NCBI GenBank assembly: GCA_934101345.1
Contig: CAKOQV010000005.1
Coordinates: forward strand, 1-37,230
Source: an uncultured Bacilli bacterium
Lineage (GTDB): Bacteria > Bacillota_I > Bacilli_A > RF39 > UBA660
Direction of reading: 5' to 3'
Length of the DNA stretch: 37,230 nt
The notes below the pieces were generated by a model, which was not told the origin of the DNA, did not search any database, and was given only the letters and a program-made list of their open reading frames with translations. Positions within the stretch are counted from its first letter, which is position 1. Each line of letters starts with the position of its first letter. Made by a program: the position numbers and the translations under genes. Below, piece after piece: positions 29,951 to 37,198 of this stretch.

Positions 29951-29978
29951 ATTGTATGTTAGAAGGTTTAAATAGGTT
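29951..29978 (-). promoter_or_regulatory. Candidate sigma-K type promoter of spoVIF
   Basis: Minus strand AACC (29978 to 29975), 16-bp spacer, CATACAATG (-10 octamer 29958 to 29951). Sigma-K promoters are described as AC, 16-17 bp, CATANNNTA. The sigma-E -35 is absent at 13 bp, unlike at spoIVA. B. subtilis spoVIF is itself a late mother-cell gene. Confidence 0.6.
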
Positions 29979-30020
29979 AATCAATTATTTTTTGTAGGAT
30001 TATGTCGTCACAATGTACAT

Positions 30021-30058
30021 TTATTTGTATACATTATATTGATATATACTACAAATAA
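30021..30058. promoter_or_regulatory. Operator-like inverted repeat of the decayed toxin-antitoxin locus
   Basis: TTATTTGTA (30021-30029) and TACAAATAA (30050-30058) are perfect 9-bp inverted arms around the -35 of the promoter below. This is the usual placement of an antitoxin-bound operator. Confidence 0.6.
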
Positions 30059-30067
30059 ATATATAAT
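30039..30067 (+). promoter_or_regulatory. Promoter of the decayed toxin-antitoxin locus
   Basis: TTGATA (30039-30044), 17-bp spacer, TATAAT (30062-30067). It remains near-consensus although the genes it serves are broken. Confidence 0.7.
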
Positions 30068-30089
30068 TTTATTAGTGGATAGTGATAAT

Positions 30090-30267
30090 ATGGAATCATT
30101 AACTTTGAATGTTAGCTAATGATAGGAAGAGCTTTGTAGTGATGTTGGTATGAATGTATCAACAGCAGTTAATATGTTTATTAAGACTGCGCTCAGAGAA
30201 CAAAAAATTCTTTTTGAAGTTCGTGCAAATTTATTTGATGAAAATATTTATCAGAAATTAAAAGAAG
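30090..30267 (+). pseudogene. Decayed RelB/DinJ-type antitoxin
   Basis: From ATG 30090 the frame reads MESLTLNVS, then three stops in a row (TAA TGA TAG, 30117-30125). It then continues in the same frame as EELCSDVGMNVSTAVNMFIK and TALREQKILFEV. The second block is the conserved RelB/DinJ ribbon-helix-helix end (LG-MNVSTA, TALREQKIPFE). The region between strand and helix (normally RMDEELK) is lost, by point changes or a small deletion. The frame runs into the toxin remnant without a stop. A short protein could still begin at ATG 30150. Confidence 0.8.
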
Positions 30268-30407
30268 TGTATAAGTTGGAGTTTTTACCTATTGCAAAAA
30301 GAGATATGGATGATATTATCTATTATATTTCTAATACTTTAAATAATAAAAAGGCTGCTAGTGCTTTGGCACAAAGTTTTTTTAATAGCGCAAATATAGT
30401 ATTTTGA
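30268..30407 (+). pseudogene. Truncated RelE/ParE-type toxin
   Basis: YKLEFLPIAKRDMDDIIYYI followed by SNTLNNKKAASALAQSFFNS is the N-terminal half of a RelE/ParE-superfamily toxin. A GTG at 30268 is the likely former start. After about 46 codons the frame ends (IVF, then TGA at 30405-30407), where a complete toxin continues to about 100 residues with the catalytic and RNA-contact strands. So the toxin cannot be active. It is read in the same frame as the antitoxin remnant. Confidence 0.8.
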
Positions 30408-30450
30408 ACTTTCCTTAGGGTTCTTCAGTGTGTCATTTAAGCGGTTTAAA

Positions 30451-30488
30451 TAAAATCTTCTAGTTTGAATGCTAGAAGATTTTATTTT
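30451..30488. terminator. Terminator between the toxin-antitoxin remnant and der
   Basis: A 13-bp perfect stem (30451-30463 with 30472-30484), 8-base loop, T-rich on both outer sides. It can act in both directions. Confidence 0.85.
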
Positions 30489-31800
30489 AATTATGTTTGT
30501 TCTTAAACTCTAATTTTATTGGTGTTCCTTCAAAATCAAAGTTTTCTCTTAATTTGTTTTCTAAGTATCTTTCATAAGAAAAGTGTATTAATTTATCACT
30601 ATTTACAAATAATGTAAAAGTAGGGGGAACAGTTCCTGTTTGTTGAGCAAATGTTATTTTAAGTCTTTTACCTTTATATGAAGGTGGAGACTTTAACATA
30701 ACAGCATCTCTTATAACATCATTTAAGATATTTGTTTTTATTTCTTTATGAGAATTTTCATATACTTTGTCTATCTCAGGCATTATTGTAAATATTCTTT
30801 TCTTGGTTAATGCAGATACAAATACAATAGGAGCATATGATAAAAATTTAAATTCTGCGCGTACTAATTTAGTAAATGTACTAGTATCATTCTTATCAGT
30901 TACTGTATCCCATTTGTTGACAACAATTATTAGTGGTTTGCCTTCTTCAAGGGCATAACTTGCTATGTGTTTATCATGCTCGATTATTCCTTCTTCAGCG
31001 TTGATAACAAGTAGACAAACGTCACTTCTTTCAATGGCTTTCATTGAACGTAGTACAGAATATTTTTCTATTTTTTCGAATATTTTACCACTTTTTCTTA
31101 TACCAGCAGTATCTATGGCTACATATTTCTTTTTATTATAAGTGAATTCAGTATCTATGGCATCTCTAGTAGTGCCTGCGATTGGGGATACTATTACTTT
31201 TTCCTCATTTAATAGAGCATTTACTAGACTACTTTTGCCAACATTTGGTCTACCTATTAGACAGAATTTTATTCTATCGTCTTGTTCTTCTTCTTCATTA
31301 TAGTTGATATTAAAGTCTTCAGTTACTTTATCTAGTAGGTCTCCTAGTCCTAGAGAATGTTCTCCACTTATGGGCATTACTTCTTCAAATCCTAATTCAT
31401 AATAATTATAAATGTTTTCTTCTCTTTTGATATTGTCTAATTTATTAACTGCCACTACTACTTTTTTGCCAGATTTCATTAGAATATCTCTTATTACAAA
31501 ATCATTTTGGTTTAGTTCTTCTAATCCATCAACAACAAAAATAATTATATCGGCTTCTTCGATGGCTATATTGGCTTGAATTATTATTTCATTATTGAAG
31601 TCTTCATCAGATACATCGATTCCTCCTGTATCAATTAAATGAAATTTATAATTATTATGATATACTGTTCCATAGATTCTATCTCTTGTTACACCAGGTG
31701 TATCCTCAATGATAGATACTTTTTTACCTATTAATTTATTAAATATTGTTGATTTACCAACATTTGGTCTTCCTACTATTGCTACTGTGGGCATTTTCAT
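30487..31800 (-). CDS. der: Ribosome-assembly GTPase Der (EngA)
   Basis: 437 residues with two tandem GTPase domains and a C-terminal KH-like domain, the unique Der layout; it acts in 50S maturation. Domain 1 (about 1-165) has GRPNVGKS, DTGGID and NKLD; domain 2 (about 178-350) has GRPNVGKS again, DTAGIRKSG and NKWD. The KH domain has PPSYKGKRLKITFAQQTGTV and ends IKLEFKNKHN. ATG 31800 follows AGGTGAT by 5 bases. In Bacillus der lies close to spoIVA and hbs, as here. Confidence 0.98.
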   Translation of the reverse strand: MKMPTVAIVGRPNVGKSTIFNKLIGKKVSIIEDTPGVTRDRIYGTVYHNNYKFHLIDTGGIDVSDEDFNNEIIIQANIAIEEADIIIFVVDGLEELNQNDFVIRDILMKSGKKVVVAVNKLDNIKREENIYNYYELGFEEVMPISGEHSLGLGDLLDKVTEDFNINYNEEEEQDDRIKFCLIGRPNVGKSSLVNALLNEEKVIVSPIAGTTRDAIDTEFTYNKKKYVAIDTAGIRKSGKIFEKIEKYSVLRSMKAIERSDVCLLVINAEEGIIEHDKHIASYALEEGKPLIIVVNKWDTVTDKNDTSTFTKLVRAEFKFLSYAPIVFVSALTKKRIFTIMPEIDKVYENSHKEIKTNILNDVIRDAVMLKSPPSYKGKRLKITFAQQTGTVPPTFTLFVNSDKLIHFSYERYLENKLRENFDFEGTPIKLEFKNKHN

Positions 31801-31822
31801 ATAGCATCACCTCTTCCTAAGT

Positions 31823-31831
31823 ATTATAACA
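31823..31831 (-). promoter_or_regulatory. Extended -10 promoter of der
   Basis: Minus strand TGT-TATAAT (31831 to 31823), with a T-run but no good -35 at 17 bp. Confidence 0.55.
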
Positions 31832-31848
31832 GAAAATAAAAAAAAATA

Positions 31849-32310
31849 CTATATATTTATTTTTATTCCTTCATTTATTATTTCTTCATAATTTTCATAT
31901 ATTATTTCTGATGCCTCAAGTAATTTTAAGTATTCTTTTTTATTTATATTTTTTTGGGGTTTTAAATAGTAATTTTTTTTGTAATAATAAATACTGCTGT
32001 TACTATGATTATTTATAGTAAAGTAATCTATTTTATACAAAAATGTTGGGTTGATATGGACATGTATTTTTACTTCATATTCATTATCTATATTAAACAT
32101 ATTTTTATAATGTTTTAAGGTAATAATTGTTCCATACATATTATTTTCATAAATATCTAGTATCAATAGAGAATTTAGTTTCTTTTTATTTGCTATTTTT
32201 TTAAATATCTTTTTTGTTATTCTTTCTAGTGAATTTTTATCATAGATATTTATTTTGCTATTTGGCAAATTTATTTGATAAGTTATATTATCTATTTCTT
32301 TTATAATCAT
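31849..32310 (-). CDS. Protein of unknown function
   Basis: 153 residues that I do not recognise. It is rich in Ile, Asn, Lys and Tyr, with a predicted mix of strands (YQINLPNSKINIYD, LLILDIYENNMYGTIITLKH, YEVKIHVHINPTFLYKIDYF) and a C-terminal helix (EYLKLLEASEIIYENYEEII). No membrane segment or signal is seen; it looks cytosolic. GGAAGTG lies 5 bases before the ATG. It stands between engB and der on the same strand, so it may be transcribed with engB. Base composition is at the AT-rich end even for this window. Confidence 0.7.
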   Translation of the reverse strand: MIIKEIDNITYQINLPNSKINIYDKNSLERITKKIFKKIANKKKLNSLLILDIYENNMYGTIITLKHYKNMFNIDNEYEVKIHVHINPTFLYKIDYFTINNHSNSSIYYYKKNYYLKPQKNINKKEYLKLLEASEIIYENYEEIINEGIKINI

Positions 32311-32356
32311 TTAACACTTCCATAGTAGTTTATGAAAAAAGATGAAAAAGGAAACT

Positions 32357-32941
32357 TTAACTTATATATTTTCCAATTTCATCATATATTTCATTTTTAC
32401 CTGTTTTTGTTATACTAGAGAATAGTATAATATCTTTTTCATCTTGAATATTTAATTCTTTCATTATTATTTGTTTATTTTTATTGTGATTGTTTTTTGA
32501 TACTTTATCTACTTTAGTACATACTATTGTTACTGGTATATTGTAAAATTTTAAATAATCATACATCATAATATCATCATTAGTTGGTTTATGTCTAAAA
32601 TCAATTAGTAAAAATACCATTTGTAAGTTGTCTCTTGATTTTAAATAACTTTCCATTATTAATCCAAACTTTTGCTTTAGTGAATTTCTAACTCTAGCAA
32701 AGCCATATCCTGGGGCATCTACAAGATAAAATTCATCATTTATTTTGTAGAAATTTAATGTTTGTGTTTTACCGGGAGTAGCAGATGTTCTAGCAAAGTT
32801 TTTTCTGTTAATAATGGTATTAATAAAACTACTTTTTCCAACATTACTTCTTCCTACGAGTAAGAATTCTTTTAGTTTATCAGTAGGATACTGGCTTTCT
32901 CTTACTGCTGATATTATTAATTCTATGGTATTTATTTTCAT
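32357..32941 (-). CDS. engB: Ribosome-biogenesis GTPase EngB (YsxC)
   Basis: 194 residues from ATG 32941, 4 bases after GGTGAG; a TTG/GTG extension to 32953 overlaps this site. A single-domain GTPase required for late 50S assembly. Visible are FLLVGRSNVGKSSFINTI (G1), the T in SATPGKTQTLNFY (G2), DAPGYGFARV (G3), CTKVDK (G4) and FSSITKTG (G5). The sequence starts with INTIELIISAVRESQYP, the usual family lead-in. In Bacillus it lies beside lonA; here its neighbours are an unknown gene and a metallopeptidase. It has its own promoter. Confidence 0.97.
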   Translation of the reverse strand: MKINTIELIISAVRESQYPTDKLKEFLLVGRSNVGKSSFINTIINRKNFARTSATPGKTQTLNFYKINDEFYLVDAPGYGFARVRNSLKQKFGLIMESYLKSRDNLQMVFLLIDFRHKPTNDDIMMYDYLKFYNIPVTIVCTKVDKVSKNNHNKNKQIIMKELNIQDEKDIILFSSITKTGKNEIYDEIGKYIS

Positions 32942-32957
32942 TTTTCTCACCAAATTA

Positions 32958-32986
32958 ATTGTATCATAATATATTTAAAAAAGCAA
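32958..32986 (-). promoter_or_regulatory. Sigma-A type promoter of engB
   Basis: Minus strand TTGCTT (32986 to 32981), 17-bp spacer, TACAAT (32963 to 32958) with TGA directly upstream (extended -10). It ends 16 bases before the engB ATG. Confidence 0.7.
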
Positions 32987-32994
32987 ATAATGTT

Positions 32995-33020
32995 TTTATG
33001 GAGATCTAAGGTTCCATAAA
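32995..33020. other. Intergenic hairpin upstream of engB
   Basis: TTTATGGA (32995-33002) pairs perfectly with TCCATAAA (33013-33020), loop of 10. There is no adjacent T-run on the minus strand, and it lies upstream of the engB promoter, after the terminator of the metallopeptidase. Confidence 0.45.
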
Positions 33021-33044
33021 GCAGCAAACAACAAAGTGTGAGAC

Positions 33045-33068
33045 GAAAAAAGAAGACTTAACGCCTTC
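33045..33068 (-). terminator. Terminator of cysS-metallopeptidase operon
   Basis: Minus strand GAAGGC-GTTAA-GTCTTC (one G.T) followed by a run of T. The stop TAA is part of the loop. Confidence 0.75.
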
Positions 33069-33747
33069 GATCGTTTGATGATGATATTAACACTAATCTA
33101 AATATTTGTAATAGGGTAGATAATACTGAGGCAACATAAGTAAATGCTGCTGCTACTAGCATATTTCTAGCATTACCTTTTTCTTCTTTATCCAGTATTT
33201 TTTCTTTTTCTAGTTCATTTAAAGCTCTTTTTGAAGCATTAAATTCTACTGGCAATGTAATTAATTGAAATACTAACATGGCAAGTAGGAGTATTATACC
33301 GGCTTCAAGTAAAGGTGCTCTATTAAATATTAGTCCTATTAAGATAGCTAGATAACCTAACCTGGTACATATATTAACAAATGGTACAATAGCACTTCTT
33401 ATACGCATAGGTATATATTTATTTTTGTCTTGGATAGCATGTCCACATTCATGGGCTGCTACTGCTGCTGAAGCAATACTTGAACCATGATAAATATCTG
33501 TAGATAGTTTTATTACTTTTCTTTTAGGATCATAATGATCAGTTAGATTACCTTTAGTTTCTAATATCATTACATCTTCAAGATTATTTTTATCTAGTAT
33601 CTTTCTTGCAGTATCATATCCAGTATTATCTTTACTATTTAATACTTTTTTATATCTACTATAAGATGTTGAAACAAATATTTGGGCTATTAGGATTATT
33701 AGAAATGATACTAAGTAGATAATATCACTATAATATAAAATTTCCAT
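33058..33747 (-). CDS. yugP: Membrane zinc metallopeptidase, YugP family
   Basis: 229 residues. A hydrophobic N-terminal helix (about 6-27) and at least two further membrane segments (about 125-160 and 205-222) surround a zinc motif HECGH (AAVAAHECGHAIQD, about 92-105). The sequence after it, NKYIPMRIRSAIVPFVNICT, is characteristic of the neutral zinc metallopeptidase family PF04298 (YugP). The physiological substrate is unknown. AGGAGG precedes ATG 33747, inside the end of cysS, 9 bases away, so the two genes form an operon. The last residues (RRR) lie at a terminator. Confidence 0.93.
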   Translation of the reverse strand: MEILYYSDIIYLVSFLIILIAQIFVSTSYSRYKKVLNSKDNTGYDTARKILDKNNLEDVMILETKGNLTDHYDPKRKVIKLSTDIYHGSSIASAAVAAHECGHAIQDKNKYIPMRIRSAIVPFVNICTRLGYLAILIGLIFNRAPLLEAGIILLLAMLVFQLITLPVEFNASKRALNELEKEKILDKEEKGNARNMLVAAAFTYVASVLSTLLQIFRLVLISSSNDRRR

Positions 33748-33756
33748 AGTTCCTCC

Positions 33757-35070
33757 TTAAAGAATATTTTCTTTTATTAACTCTTCTCTTAAAGTATCCG
33801 CTAGGGCAAAGTCTTTGTCTTCTCTGGCTTTAATCCAATTATTATATGTTTCTTTTTGCTTTTCAGTAAACTCTGGCATAGAATAACTTAATCCTAGTAT
33901 ATTAGTTATTGTTAATATTTTATTTGTTAATGTTAGAATATTATTACCTTCATTTCTTATTTCTTGATTTAAATCTTTAACAAGAGATAAAATTAATGTA
34001 ATAACATTTGGGGTATTAAAATCATCATTCATATATTCTTCAAATGTACTATCTTTTTCTTCTTTTATATTGTGAATGTTTTTGATATTTAATTCATTGT
34101 TAGCACTTTTTAATACCGTCTTGATTTTATTATCAATAATTAGTGCCTCATCAAATACTTTATCAGTTAAATTTAATGGCTGTCTATAATTTGTACTTAA
34201 GAAGGCTAATTTTATAACATTAGCAGAGTGCTCTTTAATAAAATCTTTGGCTAAGATAAAATTATTTAAACTTTTACTCATCTTTACATTATTTATATTT
34301 ATATGACCATTATGCATCCAATAATTAGCAATATAATTATTATTTAATGCAATACTTTGAGCTATTTCATTTTCATGATGTGGAAATTTAAGATCCACTC
34401 CTCCAGCATGAATATCTATTTTATCTCCAAATAATTTATTAATCATAACAACACACTCAGTGTGCCATCCTGGTATTCCTTTACCCCAAGGACTAGTAAA
34501 TGTTTCTCCTTCGGTAGTTTTTCTCCATAAGGCAAAGTCAAGAGGATTTTCTTTTTTTTCATCAATATCTACTCTTGAACCAGAAATTAATTCTTCAATG
34601 CTTTGATTTGATAAAATACCATAATCTTTTATTTTACTTACTCTAAAATAAACGTCACCATCGACAACATAAGCATAGTCTTTTTCAATTAGTTTACTTA
34701 TGAAGTTAAATATATCGTCTAAATAATTTATTACTCTAGGTCTATAATCAATATTAGAACAGTTATAATTTTTTAAATCTTCTTCATAGGCTTTAATAAA
34801 TTTATCCGCTACTTCTCTTTCGGTTATACCTAATGTTTCAGCAGCCTTTGTTATTTTAGGATTGATATCGGTATAATTTGAAGCATATTTTACATCATAT
34901 CCTAAATATTTTAGATATTTATATACCATATCAAATGTTATTACTGGCCTCATATTTCCTATATGAACGTAGTTATATACGGTAGGACCACATACATACA
35001 TGGTAACTTTTCCTTCATTTATTGGTTTGAATTCTTCTACTTTATCAGTAAGTGAATTATATATTCTCAT
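33757..35070 (-). CDS. cysS: Cysteinyl-tRNA synthetase
   Basis: 437 residues, about 30 shorter than usual, mainly at the C-terminal anticodon-binding part. A class I synthetase: MYVCGPTVYNYVHIGNMRP includes a zinc-binding Cys and the HIGH-type motif. Other ligands are in GWHTECVVMI and HHENEIAQS. The KMSKS loop is NNVKMSKSLNNFI. AGGAGGT precedes ATG 35070. It starts an operon with the YugP-type peptidase. No T-box is seen in its short leader, only a small hairpin, in contrast to tyrS. Confidence 0.97.
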   Translation of the reverse strand: MRIYNSLTDKVEEFKPINEGKVTMYVCGPTVYNYVHIGNMRPVITFDMVYKYLKYLGYDVKYASNYTDINPKITKAAETLGITEREVADKFIKAYEEDLKNYNCSNIDYRPRVINYLDDIFNFISKLIEKDYAYVVDGDVYFRVSKIKDYGILSNQSIEELISGSRVDIDEKKENPLDFALWRKTTEGETFTSPWGKGIPGWHTECVVMINKLFGDKIDIHAGGVDLKFPHHENEIAQSIALNNNYIANYWMHNGHININNVKMSKSLNNFILAKDFIKEHSANVIKLAFLSTNYRQPLNLTDKVFDEALIIDNKIKTVLKSANNELNIKNIHNIKEEKDSTFEEYMNDDFNTPNVITLILSLVKDLNQEIRNEGNNILTLTNKILTITNILGLSYSMPEFTEKQKETYNNWIKAREDKDFALADTLREELIKENIL

Positions 35071-35083
35071 ATTGACCTCCTTG

Positions 35084-35109
35084 TACCATTATAGTTTAAA
35101 ACTATGGTA
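35084..35109. other. Hairpin in the cysS leader
   Basis: Reading plus, TACCAT-TAT-AGTT-TTAA-AACT-ATGGTA: two helices with a 3-base bulge. It ends a few bases before the cysS Shine-Dalgarno and has no T-run, so it may affect initiation or be an operator. Confidence 0.5.
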
Positions 35110-35136
35110 AAAATATGTGAAAACACTTCTTAATTT

Positions 35137-35145
35137 ATTATATCA
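35137..35145 (-). promoter_or_regulatory. Extended -10 promoter of cysS
   Basis: Minus strand TGA-TATAAT (35145 to 35137). The -35 at 17 bp (TTTCTA) is weak. Confidence 0.55.
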
Positions 35146-35174
35146 TTATTTTTTGATATTAGAAATAAAAAAAT

Positions 35175-35211
35175 ATATAAAAATACCTATTTAAATATAT
35201 TAAATGGGTAT
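35175..35211 (-). terminator. Terminator of the pseudouridine synthase operon
   Basis: Minus strand stem of 12 positions with one C-A mismatch (35211-35200 with 35194-35183), then a T-rich tract. It includes the TAG stop. Confidence 0.7.
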
Positions 35212-35855
35212 CTATTTGGTAAATCTAAATTAAATGTTAATACTTCTTTAGTAGTTGGATGAGTAAATGTTAATGTTTGGGCAAAAAGAGCTATATCTAT
35301 GTTTTTAGGATTGTTTCCATATTTAGAGTCTCCTACTAGTGGATGATGTCTTGAAGAAAACTGAACTCTTATTTGATGTGAACGACCTGTTACTAAGTTT
35401 ATTTTAACTAATGATAAATTGTTTTTACTACTAATAAGAGTATATTCTAGACAGGAATATTTTCCTTTTTCTTTAGTTGTAACATAACTAATATTTTCTT
35501 TTTCGTTCTTTATTAGGTAATCTTCAAATTTTCCTTCTTTAGGAAGAGTTCCTTCAACTACAGCATAATAGGTTTTATGAAAATTATTTTTTCTTATTTC
35601 ATCACTTAATCTAGAAGCGGCTTTTGATGTTTTGGCAAATACCATGATGCCTCCGACAGGTCTATCTAGTCTATGTACTAGTCCTATATAGGCATCACCT
35701 TTTTTGTTTTCTTTCTTTATACGATATTCTTTTAATAAGGTAATTAAGTCCATAGCATTACTGCTATCAGCTTGTACTGGAATACCTACTGGTTTCTCAA
35801 TTACAAGAAGATGATTATCTTCATATATTATATTAATCTTTTGTAACTTTTCCAT
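35187..35855 (-). CDS. RluA/RluD family 23S rRNA pseudouridine synthase
   Basis: 222 residues from ATG 35855; a GTG at 35864 is an alternative, and neither has a good Shine-Dalgarno because the start lies in the upstream gene. The catalytic motif is IGLVHRLDRPVGGIMVFAKT, with the aspartate that attacks uridine. Other family marks are IIYEDNHLLVIEKPVGIPVQ and LVTGRSHQIRVQFSSRHHPL. There is no N-terminal S4 domain, so it is the short type. Target uridine not predictable. It overlaps the methyltransferase gene by 23 bases and is the last gene of a three-gene unit. Confidence 0.93.
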   Translation of the reverse strand: MEKLQKINIIYEDNHLLVIEKPVGIPVQADSSNAMDLITLLKEYRIKKENKKGDAYIGLVHRLDRPVGGIMVFAKTSKAASRLSDEIRKNNFHKTYYAVVEGTLPKEGKFEDYLIKNEKENISYVTTKEKGKYSCLEYTLISSKNNLSLVKINLVTGRSHQIRVQFSSRHHPLVGDSKYGNNPKNIDIALFAQTLTFTHPTTKEVLTFNLDLPNRYPFNIFK

Positions 35856-36693
35856 ATATACCACAAGGTAATATTAAATTATTTTCAGTAACTGGAAGGG
35901 TATTTTCACCAGTTTCTATTTTATTACCTTTAAATTCTAATTTTAATATATTTTCTAATGATATATGACTGATACCAGTAGTATAACTGCTTATTAAAAG
36001 AAATGAAAAATCTTCATCTAAAATATCTTTTACTTTAGATAGTAGGGTAGGAAAGTCATTTTCAAACTTCCAAACTTCTTTATTTGGCCCTCTTCCATAA
36101 CTAGGAGGATCCATAATTATACCATGATAGGTTCTGCCTCTTCTTTTTTCTCTTTCGATAAACTTTATGACATCTTCGGTTATGAATCTAATAGTTTTAT
36201 TTTCAAGATGCGATAGTTTCATATTTTCTTTAGCCCATTCATTTATTCCTTTAGAGGCATCGACGTGAACTACTTCAGTAGCTCCTGAAAAGGAGGCCAT
36301 CATTGTAGCACAGCCAGTGTAGGCAAACAGATTTAATACACGCATTTCATCATGTGTTTTTCTATATTCGGTTATTTTTTTATTTATGAAATCCCAGTTA
36401 CTTGATTGCTCTGGAAAAATACCGGTATGTTTAAAGTTAGTTGGTGATACTTTGAAAGTTAAATCTTTATAATTAACAGTCCAATATTCTGGTAACTTTT
36501 TTTTAAATTCCCAGTAACCTCCGCCTTCAGTACTTCTGTGATAATGGGCATCATAATTATTCCATTTTTCAGTTTTGTTCCATATTATTTGTGGATCTGG
36601 TCTAATCAAAATTATATTATTCCATCTTTCTAATTTTTCACCATTTCCAGTTTTTATACATTCATAGTCTTTCCAATTATTATTTGTATTCAT
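35833..36693 (-). CDS. Class I SAM-dependent methyltransferase, RlmI/PF10672-like
   Basis: 286 residues. The region VSPTNFKHTGIFPEQSSNWD and the SAM motif VLNLFAYTGCATMMASFSGA (about 120-139), then VHVDASKGINEWAKENM and IIMDPPSYGRGP, are typical of the methyltransferase family related to the rRNA enzymes RlmI/RlmK. There is no N-terminal PUA domain as in RlmI. An rRNA target is likely but not shown; the next gene is an rRNA/tRNA pseudouridine synthase, which supports an RNA-modification unit. AGGAGG forms the end of the upstream gene, 7 bases before the ATG. Confidence 0.88.
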   Translation of the reverse strand: MNTNNNWKDYECIKTGNGEKLERWNNIILIRPDPQIIWNKTEKWNNYDAHYHRSTEGGGYWEFKKKLPEYWTVNYKDLTFKVSPTNFKHTGIFPEQSSNWDFINKKITEYRKTHDEMRVLNLFAYTGCATMMASFSGATEVVHVDASKGINEWAKENMKLSHLENKTIRFITEDVIKFIEREKRRGRTYHGIIMDPPSYGRGPNKEVWKFENDFPTLLSKVKDILDEDFSFLLISSYTTGISHISLENILKLEFKGNKIETGENTLPVTENNLILPCGIYGKVTKD

Positions 36694-36696
36694 TTT

Positions 36697-37149
36697 TTAC
36701 CTCCTGACAGATACAGCATTATTTAATATTTCTCTAATAGTTTGATTTGGACGATGCATTTTTATTGCTTTAAAAACATCTTTGTATGTTTCAAAAGTTA
36801 CTTTTCCTATTTTGTCATGACCACTGATGGGCATTTTATATATGTTTTCTAAATTGACATAACCTTTAATAGATTTGTTTATTCTGTCTTTTCTATTATA
36901 CCTATATTTAAAATCTTCTTCATATAGTATATTTTCATCATTAATTTTGAAATGCTGTTTTGAACCTTCTCTATCTACTGATGTTAGGGTTAATAAGTAA
37001 TCAAGTTCACTATCACTATATATTATCATACAAGGTCTACCATCCTTCCAAGCATGGTCAGGTTCTTTTTTACCGATGACAGTATTTTCAAAAACTAATC
37101 CTTTTATAATAACTATATCTCCAATTGCTTCTCTTTCATAACTATTCAT
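36697..37149 (-). CDS. Small protein of unknown function, possibly MazF/PemK-like
   Basis: 150 residues. The start IGDIVIIKGLVFENTVIGKK and the segment WKDGRPCMIIYSDSELDYLL recall the first strands of the MazF/PemK barrel (GDIV..., RP.LI), but the remainder (charged, with KYRYNRKDRINKSIKGYVNL) gives no clear match. No antitoxin gene adjoins it. Its last codons AGG AGG TAA provide the ribosome-binding site of the methyltransferase. ATG 37149 itself has no Shine-Dalgarno, and the upstream DNA holds a hairpin, so the start is less certain. Treat the MazF link as a weak suggestion. Confidence 0.6.
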   Translation of the reverse strand: MNSYEREAIGDIVIIKGLVFENTVIGKKEPDHAWKDGRPCMIIYSDSELDYLLTLTSVDREGSKQHFKINDENILYEEDFKYRYNRKDRINKSIKGYVNLENIYKMPISGHDKIGKVTFETYKDVFKAIKMHRPNQTIREILNNAVSVRR

Positions 37150-37160
37150 TTTGCACGTAT

Positions 37161-37198
37161 AATCAATCTTAAGGAATTATTAATTCTCTAGATTGATT
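37161..37198. other. Hairpin upstream of the 36697-37149 gene
   Basis: AATCAATCT (37161-37169) pairs perfectly with AGATTGATT (37190-37198), and inside it GAATT (37174-37178) pairs with AATTC (37182-37186). A T-run follows on the plus strand only. It could be a terminator for plus-strand transcription, or a leader hairpin of the minus-strand gene. Confidence 0.5.

Noticed and set aside
37158..37163. TATAAT on the plus strand near the right end
   Set aside because: The -35 (TTCATA) is moderate and RNA would begin inside the hairpin 37161-37198; no plus-strand gene follows in the window.
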